From Bacillaceae bacterium IKA-2 (GTDB lineage: Bacteria > Bacillota > Bacilli > Bacillales > Anaerobacillaceae), in contig CP134492.1 of NCBI GenBank assembly GCA_031761875.1, positions 3,782,001 through 3,846,000 on the forward strand: DNA of 64,000 nt, written 5' to 3'. The position numbers were made by a program, and so were the translations under genes. Within the stretch, counting starts at the first letter, position 1. Each line of letters opens with the position of its first letter. The notes below the pieces were generated by a model. It had not been told where the DNA came from. It saw nothing but the letters and a program-made list of their open reading frames with translations, and ran no database searches. This document shows positions 26,280 to 35,142 of this stretch, in pieces.

Positions 26280-27866
26280 TTATGCCCCTTTAAGAGCAAC
26301 AACTCGCATTTTCATTATAAATATAACAGCAACAAACGTAACTGTAGCTGCCAAGAATCCCACAATGGCACTTTCTGTGAAGCCGAGTGCCAGATAGCCA
26401 ACAATAGAGACCCCAGCGATGATAAGTGCATATGGTAACTGAGTTAGTACGTGATCAATATGGTGGCTTCCTGCCCCTGTTGAAGAAAGAATCGTCGTAT
26501 CTGAAATTGGTGAACAGTGATCACCAAAAATTGACCCTGCTAATACTGCAGCAAGTACTGGTAACATCAACGAAATATCTGTAGCTGCAGCGATATCTCC
26601 CGCAATTGGTAACATAATTCCAAATGTGCCCCAGCTGGTTCCAGTTGAAAATGCCATAAAGCCAGCAATAATAAATAAGACCGCTGGTAAAAAAGCAACA
26701 TTCATATGCTCATCAACAAGAGAGGCTAAATAGTCTCCGGTTCCAAGTTCAGATATTATTGCAATAATTGTCCAAGCAAAAATAAGAATATAAATTGCTG
26801 GTAACATTGATTTTATGCCTTTCCATAGCCCTACTCCAATTTTAATAACTCCAAGTTTCTGAGAAAAGCTTAGTACAAGTGAAACCACTAAACTTACTAG
26901 ACCGCCGTAAAGAAGCGCAGCTGCTACATCTGTATTTTCAAAAATAGTTAAAATAGATGTAGTAACGCCGGACCCTTGAATGCCAGTTGTTATCATGAAA
27001 AAAATTGTTGCAACAATCAATGTAATGATTGGCCAAATTAAATTGCCAACTTTACCTGTTACATTGGTAGAAACTTCTCCTTGATCACCTGGTACTGGAC
27101 CTTTTTCTTTATCAACAACTTCTCCTGTTTCAATAGCACGTTGTTCGTGAATGCGCATTTGTCCAATATCAAGCTTAAAGTAAACGACAGCGATCACCAT
27201 AAATATTGCAAAAATAGCATAAAAGTTCATGGGTGCAATTAGTACGAAGGCTTGTAGCGCTTCCCATTGAGTGACACTGTGAGTCATTAATATTCCACCA
27301 ATAATGGTAATGATATAAGCTCCCCAACTAGACACAGGTGCAATCACACACATTGGCGCCGCTGTTGAATCTACCAAGTATGCTAGCTTAGCTCGTGAGA
27401 TCCTGTGGCGGTCTGTTAATGGTCTCCCTACATTCCCAACTGTTAAACTATTAAAATAGTCATCAATAAAAATGATAATTCCTAGTAAAACAGTAACAAG
27501 CTGAGCTCCCACTCTCGTCTTTACACGGCGAATGGCCCACTCACCAAAGGCTTGGCTTCCGCCTGTTACTGCAATTAATGACGCAATCATTCCGAGCATT
27601 AGTAAAAAGAAAATAATATATAATTCCCATGTATTTATCGCACCACCATCGATAAAAATCGCTTTGACAATTTGTGAAATTTGACTAATACTATCAATAA
27701 TAAAGTTGTTATTAAAGCTACTAAAATTATTAGATCCACTTTCAAAATTAATCATAAGTGCTCCCACAACAATCCCGACTCCTAGCGAGGGCAATACTTT
27801 TCTTGTTAACATAACCATCACTAAAGCTAGAATTGGTGGAATCAAACTTAAAATTGACACTTCCAT
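26280..27866 (-). CDS. NhaC-family transporter, probable lysine transporter
   Basis: Membrane protein with about twelve hydrophobic segments. NhaC-superfamily motifs are present: FIDDYFNSLTVGNVGRPL near residue 145, APVSSWGAY, and FSTGTSWGTFGIMLPIA then FGDHCSPISDTTILSS. I start at ATG 27866, eight bases after GGAGGAAGA. By sequence alone it would be called a Na+/H+ antiporter. Its leader carries a lysine riboswitch with a terminator, and NhaC-type proteins in lysine regulons (LysW) have been proposed as lysine transporters. Lysine import in exchange for or with a cation is therefore the best reading. Biochemical proof is lacking. Confidence 0.88.
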   Translation of the reverse strand: MEVSILSLIPPILALVMVMLTRKVLPSLGVGIVVGALMINFESGSNNFSSFNNNFIIDSISQISQIVKAIFIDGGAINTWELYIIFFLLMLGMIASLIAVTGGSQAFGEWAIRRVKTRVGAQLVTVLLGIIIFIDDYFNSLTVGNVGRPLTDRHRISRAKLAYLVDSTAAPMCVIAPVSSWGAYIITIIGGILMTHSVTQWEALQAFVLIAPMNFYAIFAIFMVIAVVYFKLDIGQMRIHEQRAIETGEVVDKEKGPVPGDQGEVSTNVTGKVGNLIWPIITLIVATIFFMITTGIQGSGVTTSILTIFENTDVAAALLYGGLVSLVVSLVLSFSQKLGVIKIGVGLWKGIKSMLPAIYILIFAWTIIAIISELGTGDYLASLVDEHMNVAFLPAVLFIIAGFMAFSTGTSWGTFGIMLPIAGDIAAATDISLMLPVLAAVLAGSIFGDHCSPISDTTILSSTGAGSHHIDHVLTQLPYALIIAGVSIVGYLALGFTESAIVGFLAATVTFVAVIFIMKMRVVALKGA

Positions 27867-27935
27867 CTCTCTTCCTCCTTTGTTTTTCTTACCTTCTCCC
27901 TTTAAAAACATTAACTTTCTTAAAGGGCAATGCAA

Positions 27936-28183
27936 AAAAAAGTAGCAAATAGGCCCGGAAATCCTATCGCTACTTTTTAACTAGTAAACAATGGTCCCTC
28001 ATCTAAAGTTAGTAGTCCTCCACAACCAGTTCAAAAATGATTGTGACAGTACTACATTTATTAAATGCAGTACCAGCAACGATAATGTTGACCATTATCA
28101 TCACTTCGGCAAAACTTCCTTTCAAGGGCTATCATCGTTGTCATCCTTTAGCCATTTACTTTTAAGTATTGCGCCTCTACCCC
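27936..28183 (-). ncRNA. Lysine riboswitch (L box) with terminator
   Basis: Read on the minus strand, the leader shows the lysine aptamer blocks in order: GGTAGAGGCGCAA, AAAAGTAAATGGC, AAAGGAAG, TTTTGCCGAAG, TCGTTGCTGGTACTGCATTT, AATAAATGTAGTACTGTCA and GGAGGACTACTAAC. The aptamer spans about 28010-28183. A terminator stem, AAAAGTAGC..ATAGG with CCTAT..GCTACTTTT, sits at 27938-27979 just before the transporter gene. Spacing and conserved core agree with the B. subtilis lysC L box. Lysine binding should end transcription early. Confidence 0.94.
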
Positions 28184-28267
28184 ACCTTTTGATGAGGCAT
28201 TGCTATTTAATTGAAATTAATAGGCTTATTATACCAAGGTTAGTCAGCTAGGACAATAGTTTAATGG

Positions 28268-29080
28268 CTAATCATTTTGATTACTTCTTCTGACTGCTTC
28301 ATCAATATCACCCTGTCTAATTATTGCTGGCATTGGCATATTACCACCATCACCATTGCCACTATAGAAAAATTCAGGAACAACTCCCGGAAGGAAAATA
28401 CTACCAACAAGTATCGATGTTTGGACCACTTCTGTTTGCGTAGCAAAAGGAATAACAATTTTTACGTCAACGGTAATATCAACCATATATTCAATCGTCG
28501 TGTTATTAATTCCTGTTGCTTCGATGTTTCTAGTTAGTTGCGACTTGACATCACCAATTGCCGTTAGACGAACGGGAACCTTTGGACCTAAATGTGCAAG
28601 AAGCACATTATCTGTCGCTTGGCCCAACGGTATCATATGAATAATCCCTTCTTGATGATAAGGCTCGCCGTTTTGCTCGACTTCAATACCCTCAGGAATG
28701 CTCAAATCTTTCACTTTTCCCAGTGCGATATCATTTAAATATTTTTGAACATTAAATGTTGTTTCATGTAACACTCGGTTCGCAACAACTGGATTAAAAT
28801 TTACAGATGTTAATTTTCCATTATTATCTTCATGAACTTCAATCAGTTTATCAATATTGGTGTTTTCTAATGTTTTCTTATAAACAGCTTGATTAATGGC
28901 AAGTGTGCCAATTCTTTGGGTTTCAGTTTGGGCGATACTTAGGAGCGTTGGACGGATCCCTTTTTCTACAAGCACAAGACCTTGAACCGTCATAACAATA
29001 AAAATAATAATTGAGATTAAAAAAACGTAACGAAATGGAAGCGGACCTTTTTTGGGTCGGTACCTTCTCCTTTTAAACAT
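28268..29080 (-). CDS. yunB: Sporulation protein YunB
   Basis: Sporulation protein of unknown biochemistry, expressed under sigma-E in B. subtilis. A basic N-terminus (MFKRRRYRPKKGPL) is followed by one membrane helix at residues ~17-38. An extracytoplasmic domain follows, with IRPTLLSIAQTETQRIGTLAIN and GSIFLPGVVPEFFYSGNG. At 270 aa the length fits. It lies just upstream of the riboswitch-controlled transporter gene and convergent to none of its neighbours. Confidence 0.88.
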   Translation of the reverse strand: MFKRRRYRPKKGPLPFRYVFLISIIIFIVMTVQGLVLVEKGIRPTLLSIAQTETQRIGTLAINQAVYKKTLENTNIDKLIEVHEDNNGKLTSVNFNPVVANRVLHETTFNVQKYLNDIALGKVKDLSIPEGIEVEQNGEPYHQEGIIHMIPLGQATDNVLLAHLGPKVPVRLTAIGDVKSQLTRNIEATGINNTTIEYMVDITVDVKIVIPFATQTEVVQTSILVGSIFLPGVVPEFFYSGNGDGGNMPMPAIIRQGDIDEAVRRSNQND

Positions 29081-29193
29081 AAAAAACCCCCTTCACATAT
29101 TAATGTGTATGCGAGAGGGGACTGGTTCTTACCTTTAAATTTCAAATTATAGCTTTAATATTAATATTTAATGGTAGACTTTGCCAAAAAGAG

Positions 29194-29281
29194 GATGTTC
29201 AAAAAGTCCGCTAATCATAGCTGTCGAATCTATTCGTTGGCGCGCTCTTTCCGGCTCTAATTATCCTCGTTTTTGAACGTG
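29194..29281. repeat. Palindrome-ended intergenic element
   Basis: GATGTTCAAAAA at the left and TTTTTGAACGTG at the right are near-perfect inverted repeats about 64 bases apart. The interior includes GTCCGCTAATCATAG and GGCGCGCTCTTTCCGGCTCT. It looks like a short non-coding mobile or repeat element of the kind seen in Bacillus genomes. No second copy is in this window. Confidence 0.5.
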
Positions 29282-29306
29282 AATTAAAAGCTACTTTAAA
29301 AGAATT

Positions 29307-29783
29307 TTATATTTTTTTATAAACTTGAAATTCATATTTATAGTGATTTTTCTTGTCTTTTTCGTACTTTTCAGTTGCAACCATTTTCCACTCCTCTGTT
29401 AGCTGAGGAAAAAATGTATCTCCGTGAAAACTTTCAAGAATTTGGGTACTATATATTTTTTCGGCATAAGGAAGAAATTGTTGATAAATTTCTGCGCCCC
29501 CAATAACAAATAAATCTTCTTTTTTTGCTTTTTCAAGCACTTCTTTAATATCGTGGATGACTAAACACCCTTCTGCCCTAAAAGATAGATCCCTAGTTAA
29601 AATAAGATTCGTTCTGTTTGGAAGTGGACGCCCAATTGATTGAAATGTTTTTCGGCCCATTACGATAGTGTGCCCTGTCGTTGTTTTTTTGAAATGAGCT
29701 AAGTCTGCAGGTAAATGCCACGGCATTTTATTTTCAAAGCCGATCACATTATTTTCAGCCATAGCAACTATTAGCGATATCAT
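29307..29783 (-). CDS. dfrA: Dihydrofolate reductase
   Basis: NADPH-dependent reduction of dihydrofolate to tetrahydrofolate. The motifs are complete: [28 protein letters not shown] at the N-terminus (W22 and acidic D27 region), [19 protein letters not shown] and [14 protein letters not shown]. At 158 aa it has the usual length. It overlaps the thyA stop by 4 bases, so the two are coupled; ThyA makes the dihydrofolate that DHFR recycles. Confidence 0.96.
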   Translation of the reverse strand: MISLIVAMAENNVIGFENKMPWHLPADLAHFKKTTTGHTIVMGRKTFQSIGRPLPNRTNLILTRDLSFRAEGCLVIHDIKEVLEKAKKEDLFVIGGAEIYQQFLPYAEKIYSTQILESFHGDTFFPQLTEEWKMVATEKYEKDKKNHYKYEFQVYKKI

Positions 29784-30577
29784 ACAGAAACTTCCCCTTT
29801 GATATGAGGGTGCGCCTCATATCCAACTAATTCAAAGTCATCAATTGTAAAATCAAACACCGATTTGACCTTTGGATTAAGTTTCATCACAGGTAATGCT
29901 TTTGGTTCTCGACTTAACTGCAGTTTCATTTGTTCTAGATGATTTAAATAAATATGTACATCACCAAACGAATGAACAAATTCACCTGGTTCTAGGTCAC
30001 ATACTTGAGCAATCATCTGTGTTAGTAGAGCGTATGAGGCAATGTTAAAAGGAACACCAAGAAAGACGTCGGCACTTCTTTGGTAGAGCTGACATGATAA
30101 CTTTCCATCATTAACGTAAAATTGAAATAAACAATGGCACGGCGCTAACGCCATCTCATTAAGCTCACCTACGTTCCACGCATTGACAACCAGTCTTCGT
30201 GAGTCTGGATTTCTCTTGATTTCTGCTATTACATTTGAAATTTGATCAATAGTTGTCCCATCTGGAGCGGTCCAAGAACGCCACTGTTTTCCGTAGACTG
30301 GACCCAAATCACCATTTTCATCTGCCCATTGATCCCATATTTTTACATTATTTTCTTTTAAATAGCGAATATTTGAATCTCCTTTTAAAAACCAAAGCAG
30401 TTCATGGATAATTGCTCTTAAAGCAAGTTTTTTTGTTGTTAAGAGCGGAAAACCTTCTGCTAGGTTACAACGCATTTGATAACCGAACACACTAATCGTA
30501 CCTGTACCCGTCCGATCCATCTTTTCTGTACCGTTTTCTATTATATGTTTAGCTAATTTTAAATAGTGCTGATCCAT
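29780..30577 (-). CDS. thyA: Thymidylate synthase (ThyA type)
   Basis: Methylates dUMP to dTMP with methylenetetrahydrofolate. The catalytic Cys is in [13 protein letters not shown]. The phosphate-binding [12 protein letters not shown] and the cofactor region [10 protein letters not shown] are also seen. I start at ATG 30577, nine bases after GAAAGG, giving 265 aa, the usual length. The in-frame TTG at 30586 touches the ribosome site. First gene of the thyA-dfrA pair. Confidence 0.96.
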   Translation of the reverse strand: MDQHYLKLAKHIIENGTEKMDRTGTGTISVFGYQMRCNLAEGFPLLTTKKLALRAIIHELLWFLKGDSNIRYLKENNVKIWDQWADENGDLGPVYGKQWRSWTAPDGTTIDQISNVIAEIKRNPDSRRLVVNAWNVGELNEMALAPCHCLFQFYVNDGKLSCQLYQRSADVFLGVPFNIASYALLTQMIAQVCDLEPGEFVHSFGDVHIYLNHLEQMKLQLSREPKALPVMKLNPKVKSVFDFTIDDFELVGYEAHPHIKGEVSV

Positions 30578-30670
30578 AAAAAACAACCTTTCTTTTCGAG
30601 AGACAATTTTGAATTATAATTTATTGTCAGCTAAAGCCTCTACTTTTAATTCATAACTAAACATTTATAT

Positions 30671-31765
30671 TTATTCAGCAGTAAGCCGTGCTTCACATTC
30701 AATAATTGTTATATTTCTTACTTTTAATAAATCAACTTCATAGGGTTGAACTTTTTGTCCATTTTCTTCTAAAATACGAACGATTGGCCTCATGCCGAAA
30801 AATTTATTTTGCGCTGAAACAACGCCTTTTCTGTGATCATTTAAGTAAACTGTAATTCCAATTGGATAAATAGCAATTGTTTTACTAAACACTTCTACAA
30901 TATTTATGTCAAATAAAGTCCCTGCACCGGCATACAGTAATTCTAAGCCTTCATGAGGAAGCAATGCCTCACGATAAACTCGCTTCGATGTAACGGCATC
31001 AAATACGTCAGCTACTGCCAAAATTTTCGCGTAAGGGTGAATCTTACCTCCACATAAACCTTGAGGATAGCCAGTTCCGTTTAGTCTTTCATGATGTTGA
31101 AATGCACAATGAGCCGCTAATAGTGATATATTTGGTGCATTTCTGAGCAAATCAAATCCTGCCCGAGCGTGGCCTTTAATGATTAAAAATTCTTCATCCG
31201 ATAATGGTCCTTGTTTTGCTAATATTTTGTTTGGTATCATCATCTTACCCACATCGTGCAAAATAGCTCCTATACCAATTTCAAATAACTGCTTTTCTGT
31301 ATAGCCTAGCGCTCTCCCTATCCCAAGCGCATAAATGGTAACATTTAACGAATGGGTAAAGATATATGAGTCGTGACAAAAGACGTCAGATAATATTGAA
31401 ATAATATTGTTACTTTTTTTAATATCCGTCAATATATTTTTCAAAACTTTAGAAAAACTTTTACTAAAATATAACGTATTTAAAGAACGACCCATTATAT
31501 AATGATTAGAAATTTGGGAGAATTCTGTTTTTATCGTACCTACTGCTTCCATACGAGTCTGGTCTGAAATTATATTATTAATTTCGATATCTTTTGTATC
31601 TTCTTCTTCAAGATACACATAACCAACGTCTAGCTCAACCAATCTCCTAATAACCCTTTGCGATAAAGGTATCCTTGCCTGAACGAGAATCTTACCATTT
31701 TCATGATGGACAGCCTTACTTAATTGATCATTTTCTTTTAACGATTTAGGTGTGACTAGTCTCAT
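30671..31765 (-). CDS. HD-GYP domain protein, probable cyclic-di-GMP phosphodiesterase
   Basis: The C-terminal HD-GYP domain has the metal-binding HD in GAILHDVGKMMIP and the HHERLNGTGYPQG signature. These hydrolyse cyclic-di-GMP in active members. The N-terminal ~120 residues (VTPKSLKENDQLSKAVHHENG) resemble the short uncharacterised domain often found ahead of HD-GYP in Bacilli. No membrane helix. I start at ATG 31765, seven bases after AGGAGT. At 364 aa it is typical. It is a single-gene unit. Confidence 0.88.
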   Translation of the reverse strand: MRLVTPKSLKENDQLSKAVHHENGKILVQARIPLSQRVIRRLVELDVGYVYLEEEDTKDIEINNIISDQTRMEAVGTIKTEFSQISNHYIMGRSLNTLYFSKSFSKVLKNILTDIKKSNNIISILSDVFCHDSYIFTHSLNVTIYALGIGRALGYTEKQLFEIGIGAILHDVGKMMIPNKILAKQGPLSDEEFLIIKGHARAGFDLLRNAPNISLLAAHCAFQHHERLNGTGYPQGLCGGKIHPYAKILAVADVFDAVTSKRVYREALLPHEGLELLYAGAGTLFDINIVEVFSKTIAIYPIGITVYLNDHRKGVVSAQNKFFGMRPIVRILEENGQKVQPYEVDLLKVRNITIIECEARLTAE

Positions 31766-31923
31766 ATTTCTTACTCCTACTCTGAACATCCTAAGAATAT
31801 GTATCCATAGATTACCACTATTATACCGGAGAATCAGTCTACTATGTTAATAATAAATTATTTTTAAATATGTATTTTATATATTTCACTTGTCATCAAA
31901 TTATCTAGTTGAATTATGTGAAA

Positions 31924-31966
31924 AATAAAAAACCAGTTGATCTAATTTTTTTCAGATCAACTGGTT
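31924..31966 (-). terminator. Terminator after yunC
   Basis: AACCAGTTGATCT and AGATCAACTGGTT are a perfect 13-bp stem. On the minus strand it is followed by a T-run. Confidence 0.9.
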
Positions 31967-31979
31967 CTTAAGTTAAATT

Positions 31980-32288
31980 TTACAGCATTTTTAATAAAGC
32001 GTCTCGACCCTTCATACCAGCAGTTATTCCTAATTCTTCGGCAGCTAATGTCACTGATTCCAAAGGAGCATTAATTAATTGTTCAATAGTCCTAACTCCA
32101 ACAGCCCTGCCAGCAATAATTTTTCGTTCCCTCAACTTTTGATTACTATTAAAAAGAGCTACGTCTAACGCTCCACACATGATATAACCTTTATTATTCG
32201 TTACAGCCATTAAATTTGTTTTCGGCAATTTCATTTGCACGGCCGTAAACTGATGGCCATCAATCATGATCGGTTCCATTTCAAGCAT
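31980..32288 (-). CDS. yunC: YunC (DUF1805)
   Basis: Small conserved protein of unknown function. It has the DUF1805 layout: TAVQMKLPKTNLMAV, NKGYIMCGALDVALFN, then AGRAVGVRTIEQLINAPL. At 102 aa the length is normal. The gene order yunC-yunD-yunE is conserved with B. subtilis. A second ATG six codons in, at MIDGHQ, is also possible. Confidence 0.88.
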   Translation of the reverse strand: MLEMEPIMIDGHQFTAVQMKLPKTNLMAVTNNKGYIMCGALDVALFNSNQKLRERKIIAGRAVGVRTIEQLINAPLESVTLAAEELGITAGMKGRDALLKML

Positions 32289-32413
32289 TGTTCACACTCC
32301 TAACAGTTATTCCTGTTTGTAGGATACGAACCTAAAGTCCGTCCTCATTATCAAAGTATGAAATTATGCTAAAAAAGTGCATTCATCGCCATCCGCAAAT
32401 GACTATTTTTAAG

Positions 32414-32571
32414 AAAAAGTTGGAAAGGTGGAAAGGTGGAAAGGGGAAAGGTGGAAAAAGGTCAAAAGCTTTAAGGGCAGTTGGATAGTTGGTTAGGAAG
32501 GTCAAAAGCTTTAAGGGCGGTTGGATTATCTCTTGCTCTTGCCCTTTCTTTCCAACTTTCCAACTAACCAA
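32414..32571. repeat. Tandem and simple repeats between yunC and yunD
   Basis: A 27-bp unit (GGTCAAAAGCTTTAAGGGC then (A/G)GTTGGAT) occurs at 32460-32486 and 32500-32526, period 40. Before it GGTGGAAA-type octamers repeat at 32420-32456. Further right TTTCCAACTTTCCAACTAAC is the inverse of the GTTGGAAAG and GTTGGTTAG parts. An open frame of 62 codons across it looks accidental. Confidence 0.8.
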
Positions 32572-33975
32572 CTAATTACTTTTTTTCAGCTTCCACGCCA
32601 ATAAATCTCTTAGCAACTCTGGCATATAATATTTTTTTATTTTTGCTGCTGATATAGCCGGGAACAGATGACCAAATGTAAACATATCCAAGGTCGCTAC
32701 CTCATATGTGCGTTTAAGGTTTATTGGCCGCCCATTTATTTTTATATTTGTAATATGAGTTAAACCGTCATTCAGTAGTTTCATTTCATATGTTACGCCG
32801 TCAAACTCCATGAAGCCGAAAACTTTACCTCTAAATCCAAATCCTCTAATTTCTTTATAAATAATTTCTTCAGAAAGAACATATTGAATCGTTTCCTTTA
32901 AGATGGCGCCACTGATTTCAACTTTGCACGGATTGATCGGGTGGGGACAAACGCGATGTAAATCTGCTTTGGTTACAGGACCTGCTTTTAAGCTATCCAG
33001 CAAAGTCCCTGAATTAACCATCCCGATTTCTCCCCCGCACCAATCTTTTAAAGCTGCCGCTAGCAATACAGCAAACGGACTTGATTTCAACCAAGAAACA
33101 GGCAGTCCTTCTTCAATAGAAGTAACTTTTTCTTCAAGATTTTTCTGTTCCTTTACTTGCAGGATCGCAATTTTTTTTTCTGTTTCATGATCAGCTGGAA
33201 AATCATTCACGACAACACATTTGGCCTCATAACCAGTGATTTTCTTTGTTTCATTATCATATGTAATCGAAAGCTGACCAACATACTGACCAAATTTCCC
33301 TGCTTGATGAATAATCGATTCGTTCACAAACATTCCACTTTCAAGAACATGATGGGTATGTGCTCCTAAAATAATATCTATTCCAGCAATTTGATTCGCT
33401 ACTTGTTCATCAAAATTTAATCCTAGATGAGATAAAAAAATGACAATATCCGCCTGTTCACGAACAGTTTTGATAATTGCCGGTAAGCTTTGGAACGGAT
33501 CTTCAATTAGCCAACCCAATGCATGATAAAAAGGCTTGAAGGGAATTGTCATACCGATCACTCCAACGGTTAAATCCTTCGTCATTTTAATGATCTCATA
33601 CGGTTTTAGCCAATCAGGACGTTCACCATTCTCATGAAACAAATTTGCAACTAAAACAGGAAAGTTTGCTCGTTCGTAAAGCTCACTTAGCGACTCTTTT
33701 GAAAGAGTTATCCCTTCATTATTTCCAATTGTTGCACTGTGATAGCCTACTTCATTCATTAGCTCAACATTTGCCTTCCCCAAAGTAGCTTCAGTTATCG
33801 GATGAACCCGGTCAGAATGATCACCAATATCAAAAACTAATACCTCACAACCCTTTAGTTTAGCTAAATATCGCTTTTCATTGATTAATGAAATCATTTT
33901 TGGCCACTGCTCTAAATGACTATGCAAATCATTTGTATGTAAAATTTGAATTTCAGTAGTACCCAAAAGAATCAC
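32572..33975 (-). CDS. yunD: YunD, 5'-nucleotidase-family metallophosphoesterase
   Basis: Two-domain UshA-type nucleotidase/phosphoesterase. Metallophosphatase motifs are TNDLHSH (residues ~13-19), VFDIGDHSD, IGNNE and ILGAHTHHVLE. The C-terminal 5-nucleotidase domain follows from about residue 290 (MVNSGTLLD..). There is no signal peptide, so it is cytoplasmic, as described for B. subtilis YunD. At 467 aa the size fits. It lies 14 bases downstream of yunE, in one operon. Confidence 0.9.
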   Translation of the reverse strand: MILLGTTEIQILHTNDLHSHLEQWPKMISLINEKRYLAKLKGCEVLVFDIGDHSDRVHPITEATLGKANVELMNEVGYHSATIGNNEGITLSKESLSELYERANFPVLVANLFHENGERPDWLKPYEIIKMTKDLTVGVIGMTIPFKPFYHALGWLIEDPFQSLPAIIKTVREQADIVIFLSHLGLNFDEQVANQIAGIDIILGAHTHHVLESGMFVNESIIHQAGKFGQYVGQLSITYDNETKKITGYEAKCVVVNDFPADHETEKKIAILQVKEQKNLEEKVTSIEEGLPVSWLKSSPFAVLLAAALKDWCGGEIGMVNSGTLLDSLKAGPVTKADLHRVCPHPINPCKVEISGAILKETIQYVLSEEIIYKEIRGFGFRGKVFGFMEFDGVTYEMKLLNDGLTHITNIKINGRPINLKRTYEVATLDMFTFGHLFPAISAAKIKKYYMPELLRDLLAWKLKKSN

Positions 33976-33989
33976 CGCTTTGCTAGTAA

Positions 33990-34814
33990 TTATAAAATTC
34001 CAATCCCTTGATAAATCAATCTTAATCCAATAATAACTAGGAAGATACGTAATAGATTGACGATTGTATCGCTTTTGAGTCGTTGATTAATCGCTGCACC
34101 TAGTTTTCCACCAAACCAAGCTCCCGGAACTAGTGCCAATGCATATAACCAATTAACATTCCCTAAGGCTATATGCGTAACAGAACTTAAACTAGCCGAC
34201 AAAAGAATCATAAACATCGAAGTTGCAATTGCACGGTGTGCTGGAAAGCCAAATAGCAAAATCATTGCCGGAACCATTAGTGAGCCGCCACCAATTCCAA
34301 ACAAACCGGAACACATACCAACGACAAAGGCAATAGAGAGGGCCAAGGCCGGGTGATAGCCGTACTCGATTGTTTCACCTGTTTCATCTATGTACTCTCG
34401 TTTAATGCCTCGCCTCGTTAGTTTTAGTGGTTTTAAATATTTTCGAATCATTAAGACAAATGAAACAAAAATAATAAAAATACCGAAAAATATTAAAAAC
34501 AGCTGAGGATCGATTCCATTATTAAAATAAACGCCAACTAACGCGCCGGGTCCACTACCAGCAAAAAAAAGCCAGCCACTTTTTAAATCGACAGTCTTTT
34601 GCTTTAAATAAGCCAACGTCGAAGAAAGCCCAGTAAAAATCATAATAAGTAAGGACGTCCCTACCGCCACTTGAGGGGTAATTCCAGTTAAAATTGCTAA
34701 ATAGCCACTAAGAATTATCAGGGCCGGGACAACAATTATGCCTCCACCTAATCCCATCAAGCTTCCTAAAGTTCCAGCAAGCAATCCGATTAAGCTTAAT
34801 ATAAACCATTCCAT
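33990..34814 (-). CDS. yunE: YunE, TSUP (TauE/SafE) family membrane protein
   Basis: Polytopic membrane protein with about eight helices. It has the family repeat GLGGGIIVVPALIIL near residue 22 and GIGGGSLMVPAMILLFG in the second half. TSUP proteins export sulfite, sulfonates or organosulfur acids; the substrate here is unknown. At 274 aa the length is normal. It leads the yunE-yunD operon and is the last chromosomal gene before the prophage. Confidence 0.88.
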   Translation of the reverse strand: MEWFILSLIGLLAGTLGSLMGLGGGIIVVPALIILSGYLAILTGITPQVAVGTSLLIMIFTGLSSTLAYLKQKTVDLKSGWLFFAGSGPGALVGVYFNNGIDPQLFLIFFGIFIIFVSFVLMIRKYLKPLKLTRRGIKREYIDETGETIEYGYHPALALSIAFVVGMCSGLFGIGGGSLMVPAMILLFGFPAHRAIATSMFMILLSASLSSVTHIALGNVNWLYALALVPGAWFGGKLGAAINQRLKSDTIVNLLRIFLVIIGLRLIYQGIGIL

Positions 34815-34923
34815 TTTTATAAGTCCAACTCTCTTATTAATATAAATTAATTATGAATGATGACATAGGAAATGTAAATTGAAAATTTTTCATTAAATAC
34901 TAGCTTCTATGTGCCTATGAAGT

Positions 34924-34955
34924 ATAAAAAACGAGCCCGCAGGCTCGTTTTTTAT
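34924..34955. terminator. Terminator at the chromosome side of the prophage junction
   Basis: ATAAAAAACGAGCC and GGCTCGTTTTTTAT are a perfect stem with a four-base loop, active in both directions. Confidence 0.9.
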
Positions 34956-35115
34956 CTATCCTATTGAACCTTCCATTTCGAACTTGATTAACGACGGGTT
35001 GCGTACATGCTTTTGACATGTTACAAATCGCATTAAATCAACGTTTTACGTATTTAGTTTTATATAACTTTATGTAGTATATTAATTTCAATCGGCACGA
35101 AATCGGCACGAAATA
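34956..35115. other. Probable left prophage junction, including an 11-bp tandem repeat
   Basis: Between the last chromosomal terminator and the first prophage terminator lies non-coding DNA. It holds two adjacent copies of AATCGGCACGA (35090-35100 and 35101-35111) and a small palindrome ACATG-CTTTTGA-CATGT. An attachment-site core may lie here, but the other prophage end is outside the window, so it cannot be confirmed. Confidence 0.35.
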
Positions 35116-35142
35116 AAAAAGCGGGGTTAATTCCCCGCTTAA
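35116..35142 (-). terminator. Terminator of the leftmost prophage operon
   Basis: AAGCGGGG-AATTAA-CCCCGCTT then six T on the minus strand, immediately at the end of the 35139-35705 gene. Confidence 0.85.

Noticed and set aside
32414-32527. CRISPR array
   Set aside because: Only two copies of a 27-bp unit with a 13-base gap, no further repeats, no cas gene; a minisatellite fits better.
32383-32571. 62-codon minus-strand open frame before yunD
   Set aside because: It runs through the tandem repeats and has no ribosome site.
35090-35115. Remnant of an integrase C-terminus (FRADFVPIEI frame)
   Set aside because: The frame is cut off upstream by the phage terminator and is too short to judge.
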